The notes under the pieces are model-generated. The model worked only from the letters and a program-made list of their open reading frames with translations. It was not told where the DNA came from and searched no databases. From Tepidicaulis marinus (GTDB lineage: Bacteria; Pseudomonadota; Alphaproteobacteria; Parvibaculales; Parvibaculaceae): 64,000 nucleotides of DNA. The DNA lies in assembly GCF_000739695.1 (NCBI RefSeq), contig NZ_BBIO01000007.1, forward strand, positions 1-64,000, written 5' to 3'. This document shows, one piece after another, positions 60,672 through 64,000 of this stretch (positions within the stretch are counted from its first letter, which is position 1; each line of letters starts with the position of its first letter). Both the position numbers and the translations under genes were made by a program.

Positions 60672-61160
60672 TCAGCCGCCGTGGCGGGCCTGGAAGATGG
60701 TTTTGCGCCCGTCGCTTGCCGGCTGATAGACCACGGAAATCTCGTCCATCGCCTCTTTCCAGCCATCGATGGTGATGCGCTGGCTCACTTCATAGGCATC
60801 GAAGCCGCAGCGGTGCATGAAGAAAAGCTGGTCGCGCAGCACATCGCCCGTGGCGCGCAGCTCACCCTTATAGCCATACCGCTCGCGCAGGAGCCGCGCG
60901 TAAGAATAGGCGCGCCCGTTCTTGAACATCGGAAAATCGAGCGCGATCACGGCGAATTTATCGAGGTCGCCCGCAATCTCCTTCGGCTCTTCCCCGGAAA
61001 GAAGTTTGATGCCGAGCGGGGCGGTGCGGGCGGCAAGCGCCTCTTTTTCGTTATGCCAGCGCGTCAGCGAGACAATGACGGGCCCTTCCGGCAGCGGGCC
61101 TTCCTCATCAGCATACGTCCATTTGTCTTCGACGAAGGCTCCATCCTTAATGAGCGGCAT
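60672..61160 (-). CDS. DUF934 protein of the sulfite reductase operon
   Basis: 162 aa; AAGGAG precedes ATG 61160. It begins MPLIKDGAFVEDKW and contains RWHNEKEALAARTAPLGIKLLSGEEPKEIAGDLDKFAVIALDFPMFKNGRAYSYARLLRERYGYKGELRATGDVLRDQLFFMHRCGFDAYEV, the DUF934 core found next to assimilatory sulfite/nitrite reductases. Overlaps the cysI end by 14 bases, so translation is coupled. Its biochemical role is not established; a redox or assembly partner is plausible. A single cysteine (HRCGFD) is conserved. Confidence 0.88.
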   Translation of the reverse strand: MPLIKDGAFVEDKWTYADEEGPLPEGPVIVSLTRWHNEKEALAARTAPLGIKLLSGEEPKEIAGDLDKFAVIALDFPMFKNGRAYSYARLLRERYGYKGELRATGDVLRDQLFFMHRCGFDAYEVSQRITIDGWKEAMDEISVVYQPASDGRKTIFQARHGG

Positions 61161-62805
61161 AGAGTTTCTCCTTGAACGGTTTCATGCCGATGCGGCGATA
61201 GGTGTCGAGGAAGCGCTCGCCATCCTGACGCTCGCTCAAATAGGTTTCCACGATGTTTTCCACCGCGCCGACGATCTTATCTTCGGTGAAGGCGGGGCCG
61301 GTAATGTCGCCGAGCGAGGTCTTCTCGTCCGCCGAACCGCCGAGGGAGACCTGATAGAATTCGGTGCCCTTTTTGTCCACGCCCAGAATGCCGATATGGC
61401 CGACATGGTGGTGACCGCAGGCATTGATGCAGCCGGAGATTTTGATTTTCAATTCGCCGATATCGTTCTGCCGGTCGAGGTCTTCGAACTTCTTGGCGAT
61501 CGCCTGGCCGATCGGGATCGAGCGGGCATTGGCAAGGTTGCAATAGTCGAGACCCGGGCAAACGATCTGGTCGGTAATGAGGCCGAGATTGGGCGTGCCG
61601 AGGCCGTTCGCGTCGAGCTCCTGCCAAAGCGCGAAAAGGTCTTTCTGCGGCACATCGGCGAGCACCAGGTTCTGCTCATGGGTCACGCGGATCTCGCTAA
61701 AGGAATAAGCGTCCGCCAGCTCGGCGACTTTTTCCATCTGCTCGGACGAGGCATCGCCTGCAACGCCGCCCACGGGTTTGAGTGAAATATTGGCGATGGC
61801 GTAGCCCGGCACTTTATGCGCGGCGACATTCTGCTTCACCCAGCGGGCAAAGGCAGGGGTCTTTTCAAAGGCCTCATTAAGCTCGGCCGGATCGTTTTCC
61901 AGCGTCTCGTAAGCGGGCGGGGCAAAATAGGCCTGAATGCGCTCGATCTCGGCTTTCGGCAGTTCCACCGGCCCATCTTTCTGCATGGCGGCAAACTCTT
62001 CTTCCACCTGGCGGCGCATTTCTTCTTCGCCGATCGTGTGGACGAGGATTTTGATGCGCGACTTGAAGAGATGGTCGCGCCGGCCATGCATGTTGTAAAC
62101 GCGCATGATGGCTTCGAGATAGGTCAAGAGGTTTTCCTGCGAAATCGCCTTGCCGATCAGCTTGCCGATCATGGGCGTGCGGCCCTGGCCGCCGCCGACA
62201 TAAATGTCGAACGCGGTGCGCCCGTCTTTGCCCTTCACAAGTTCGATGCCGATATCGTGCACGCGGATGGCGGCGCGGTCTTCCGGCGCGCCGGTGACGG
62301 CGAACTTGAACTTACGCGGCAGGAACGAGAATTCCGGATGCAGCGTCGACCATTGGCGGATGATCTCGGACCAGATGCGCGGGTCTTCCACTTCATTGGC
62401 GGCGACGCCCGCATATTGGTCGGAGGTCACGTTGCGGATGCAGTTGCCGCTCGTCTGCAGCGCGTGCATTTCAACGGAAGCCAAATCTTCCAGAATGGCG
62501 GGAATGTCTTTCAGCGCCGGCCAATTGTACTGAATGTTCTGGCGCGTCGTGAAATGGCCGTAGCCTTTGTCGTATTTGCGCGCGATATGGGCGAGCATCC
62601 GCATCTGGCGCGAAGAAAGCGTGCCGTAAGGCACCGCAACGCGCAGCATATAGGCGTGAAGCTGCAAATAGACGCCGTTCATCAGGCGCAGCGGCTTGAA
62701 CTCGTCCTCGGTAATTTCACCGGCCAGGCGGCGCTGCACCTGTCCGCTGAACTGTTTCACCCGGTCCTGGACCAGAGCGTGGTCGAATTCGTCATAACGA
62801 TACAT
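61147..62805 (-). CDS. cysI: assimilatory sulfite (nitrite) reductase hemoprotein
   Basis: 552 aa. Two ferredoxin-like/nitrite-sulfite reductase repeats. The [4Fe-4S]-siroheme ligands are in CPGLDYCNLANARS and SGCINACGHHHVGHIG (C-x5-C and C-x3-C), as in CysI/NirA. GHFTTRQNIQYNWP and MHALQTSGNCIRNVTSDQYAG are substrate-side segments. It reduces sulfite to sulfide for cysteine synthesis. The gene order DUF2849-cysI-DUF934 is the common alphaproteobacterial arrangement; cysG, which makes siroheme, is not in view and may lie elsewhere or beyond the right edge. Confidence 0.92.
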   Translation of the reverse strand: MYRYDEFDHALVQDRVKQFSGQVQRRLAGEITEDEFKPLRLMNGVYLQLHAYMLRVAVPYGTLSSRQMRMLAHIARKYDKGYGHFTTRQNIQYNWPALKDIPAILEDLASVEMHALQTSGNCIRNVTSDQYAGVAANEVEDPRIWSEIIRQWSTLHPEFSFLPRKFKFAVTGAPEDRAAIRVHDIGIELVKGKDGRTAFDIYVGGGQGRTPMIGKLIGKAISQENLLTYLEAIMRVYNMHGRRDHLFKSRIKILVHTIGEEEMRRQVEEEFAAMQKDGPVELPKAEIERIQAYFAPPAYETLENDPAELNEAFEKTPAFARWVKQNVAAHKVPGYAIANISLKPVGGVAGDASSEQMEKVAELADAYSFSEIRVTHEQNLVLADVPQKDLFALWQELDANGLGTPNLGLITDQIVCPGLDYCNLANARSIPIGQAIAKKFEDLDRQNDIGELKIKISGCINACGHHHVGHIGILGVDKKGTEFYQVSLGGSADEKTSLGDITGPAFTEDKIVGAVENIVETYLSERQDGERFLDTYRRIGMKPFKEKLYAAH

Positions 62806-62879
62806 CGGACTTGTCCTGCAGCTTTAAAACATTCACGCGGGGCGGGGCTTCGGCCCTTATCCCTTGCCTCTCAGGCCCC

Positions 62880-63209
62880 TCAAGCGGTTTTGCCTTCCGC
62901 CTGTTTGCCGAGATCGAGGCGGACCGTCGGCCCGGCCATGCGGATGCGCTCGCGCACGGAAGCGGGCACGAGCGTGCCGTCTTCCTCGGCGATTTCGAAG
63001 AGATAGGGCTCCACGATCTCTTGTTGCTCGAGCGCGGGATTGGCTTTTGCAAGCAGCGCCTCGGCCGCTTCCTTGCCTTCGGCAATGGCGGCATCGGCCA
63101 GCTTTTCCGACCACGCGCCCTTGGCCGTCAGATAAACCACCACCCCGTCGATCAGCCGGTTGGCGGTGACGGCCTGAACCTGGGCCATTTTGTTAGAGTG
63201 CTGGGCCAA
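62880..63209 (-). CDS. DUF2849 protein of the sulfite reductase operon
   Basis: 109 aa starting at TTG 63209 with GGAG upstream; ATG 63188 is an alternative with a weaker site. The core VQAVTANRLIDGVVVYLTAKGAWSEKLADAAIAEGKEAAEALLAKANPALEQQEIVEPYLFEIAEEDGTLVPASVRERIRMAGPT is the DUF2849 pattern, a family almost restricted to alphaproteobacterial siroheme/sulfite-reduction operons. No enzyme activity is known. It is the first gene of the operon, so the promoter is upstream of 63210. Confidence 0.87.
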   Translation of the reverse strand: MAQHSNKMAQVQAVTANRLIDGVVVYLTAKGAWSEKLADAAIAEGKEAAEALLAKANPALEQQEIVEPYLFEIAEEDGTLVPASVRERIRMAGPTVRLDLGKQAEGKTA

Positions 63210-63360
63210 AACCTATCTCCGGTAAAATTCCGCGGGCCTTCACACGCGCGCGGGGAATATGCCTCATTTGGGCGTAAACATGGTCATTTTCATAATCTGC
63301 GTCAATAGAGGTGTAGAAATATATTATCCACATGACGTGCATGTGAATATGGCGCGGGAC
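63210..63360. other. promoter region of the cysI operon
   Basis: 150 bases between the leftward operon start and the permease stop. AT-rich 63291-63350. The palindrome CACATG-ACGTG-CATGTG lies at 63329-63345. A TTGACG (minus strand, near 63301) has no good -10 partner. A CysB-like or other sulfur-responsive regulator would be expected to act here. Confidence 0.5.
63329..63345. promoter_or_regulatory. 17-bp palindrome upstream of the cysI operon
   Basis: CACATG and CATGTG are perfect inverted arms around ACGTG, 16 bases beyond the permease stop and about 120 bases upstream of the DUF2849 start. Confidence 0.45.
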
Positions 63361-64000
63361 TCAGCTCTCCCGTTTGACGGCACTTTCGTGCCAGCGGCGC
63401 AAAAGGGCGTATTCCAAAAGGCTGAGCGCGAAGAAAATCGCGATGCCGAGGAGGGAGAGCAGCACTAAAGCCGCAAACATTTTAGGGATTTGCAGCCTGT
63501 TGCCTGCCTCGATGATGCGCCAGGCAAGGCCGGTGGAGGCGCCGGAGCCGGCGACGAACTCCGCCACCACGGCCCCGATAAGCGCGAGCCCGCCCGACAC
63601 TTTCATGCCGCTGAGGATATGGGGCAGGGCGGCGGGAAGCTGCAGGCCGGTCAGCGTCTGCCAGCGGCTGGCCCCGTAAAGGCGGAAGAGATCGCGCAGA
63701 TTGTGATCGACCGAGCGCAAGCCGAGCACACTGTTGGAGAGAATGGGAAAGAAGGCGACGATCCAGGCGAGAATGAGAAGCGCGAGTTCCACATTGTCGA
63801 GCCCGACCCAGATGAGAATGAGCGGGGCGATGGCGACGACGGGCGTGACCTGCAAAATCACCGCATAAGGAAAGAAGGCGGTTTCCACCACCCGGCTCTG
63901 GGAAAAGAGCACGGCAAGGCCGACGCCGCTGACCGTGGCCAGAAGAAAAGCGGCGAGCGTCACCTTTAGCGTTACCCAGGCGGAAAGGAAAAGCGATCCG
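63361..64000 (-). CDS. ABC transporter permease, SsuC/TauC-like, 5' truncated
   Basis: About 212 residues visible. The frame remains open past GTG 63963 to the window edge, so the true start is beyond 64000. Binding-protein-dependent permease fold with the EAA-type loop DLFRLYGASRWQTLTGLQLPAALPHILSGMKVSGGLALIGAVVAEFV (the typical EAAxxxGAxxxxxxxxxxLP region), five visible helices. The family carries sulfonate, taurine, nitrate or pyrimidine precursor ABC systems. Sulfur-assimilation genes next door make a sulfonate system plausible, but the substrate cannot be fixed from this fragment. Confidence 0.82.
   Translation of the reverse strand, partial: GSLFLSAWVTLKVTLAAFLLATVSGVGLAVLFSQSRVVETAFFPYAVILQVTPVVAIAPLILIWVGLDNVELALLILAWIVAFFPILSNSVLGLRSVDHNLRDLFRLYGASRWQTLTGLQLPAALPHILSGMKVSGGLALIGAVVAEFVAGSGASTGLAWRIIEAGNRLQIPKMFAALVLLSLLGIAIFFALSLLEYALLRRWHESAVKRES

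Overview
The window is 64 kb of dense, GC-rich chromosomal DNA from an alphaproteobacterium. The family set points to the Hyphomicrobiales or a Parvibaculum-like lineage (inference): a MucR/Ros regulator, two DUF2336 proteins, DUF1491, DUF2849, DUF934, DUF5330-like and DUF6456 proteins, a PAS_5 protein, a free-standing DnaA domain IV protein and two histidine kinases with PleC/DivJ/PdhS-like dimerisation domains. I saw no tRNA, rRNA, CRISPR array, transposase or prophage gene. Only the first 1.4 kb looks foreign: it is richer in A+T and carries one complete methyltransferase and the tail of what may be another.

Layout. 1-1.2 kb: AT-rich methyltransferase fragment of an island or surface-glycan locus. 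1.4-9 kb: glutaryl-CoA dehydrogenase, a membrane histidine kinase, an alkylsulfatase and a PQQ-type sugar dehydrogenase. 9-16.5 kb: two nitronate monooxygenases, a peroxiredoxin-like protein, a ferritin-fold hydrolase, glutamate dehydrogenase, a LysR regulator and a TauD-type dioxygenase. 16.5-27.4 kb: DMT exporter, two serine hydrolases, a GH5 glycosidase, an IclR regulator divergent from a second TauD enzyme, a DUF1214/DUF1254 pair and oligopeptidase B. 27.5-31.4 kb: MaoC hydratase, OmpA-like protein, acyl-CoA ligase and enoyl-CoA hydratase. 31.4-35.5 kb: two overlapping paralogous MFS genes and a CBS-domain histidine kinase. 36-39.8 kb: three small exported proteins, DUF2336 and a toxin-antitoxin-like pair. 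40-42.7 kb: lipase-family hydrolase, OmpW and a Rieske oxygenase. 43-49.3 kb: MucR, PAS_5, an undescribed secreted/anchored protein pair, an XRE repressor and the DnaA-IV/DUF6456 pair. 49.3-57.5 kb: SufE, DUF5330-like, lipoprotein, DUF1491, release factor 3, MscS and DUF2336. 57.9-64 kb: D-amino-acid dehydrogenase, lipoprotein, PAN protein, the sulfite reductase operon and a truncated ABC permease.

How the genes fit together. Several could serve sulfur scavenging: alkylsulfatase, two Fe(II)/2-oxoglutarate dioxygenases of the taurine/alkylsulfate type, an SsuC/TauC-like permease, sulfite reductase and SufE. A second theme is acyl-CoA and aromatic or alkane catabolism (GcdH, ACS, ECH, MaoC, Rieske oxygenase, ferritin-fold protein). 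A third is alphaproteobacterial cell-cycle style regulation.

The strongest new observations are regulatory. A perfect FNR/FixK box lies upstream of ompW. An IclR-type operator lies between iclR and a tauD-like gene. A palindrome exactly fills the 17-bp spacer of a predicted mucR promoter. An 18-bp palindrome lies between a serine hydrolase and a GH5 gene. A 14-bp palindrome overlaps a consensus -35 element. The window also contains several perfect short tandem duplications, two of which span stop codons and one of which duplicates a leader with its ribosome binding site.
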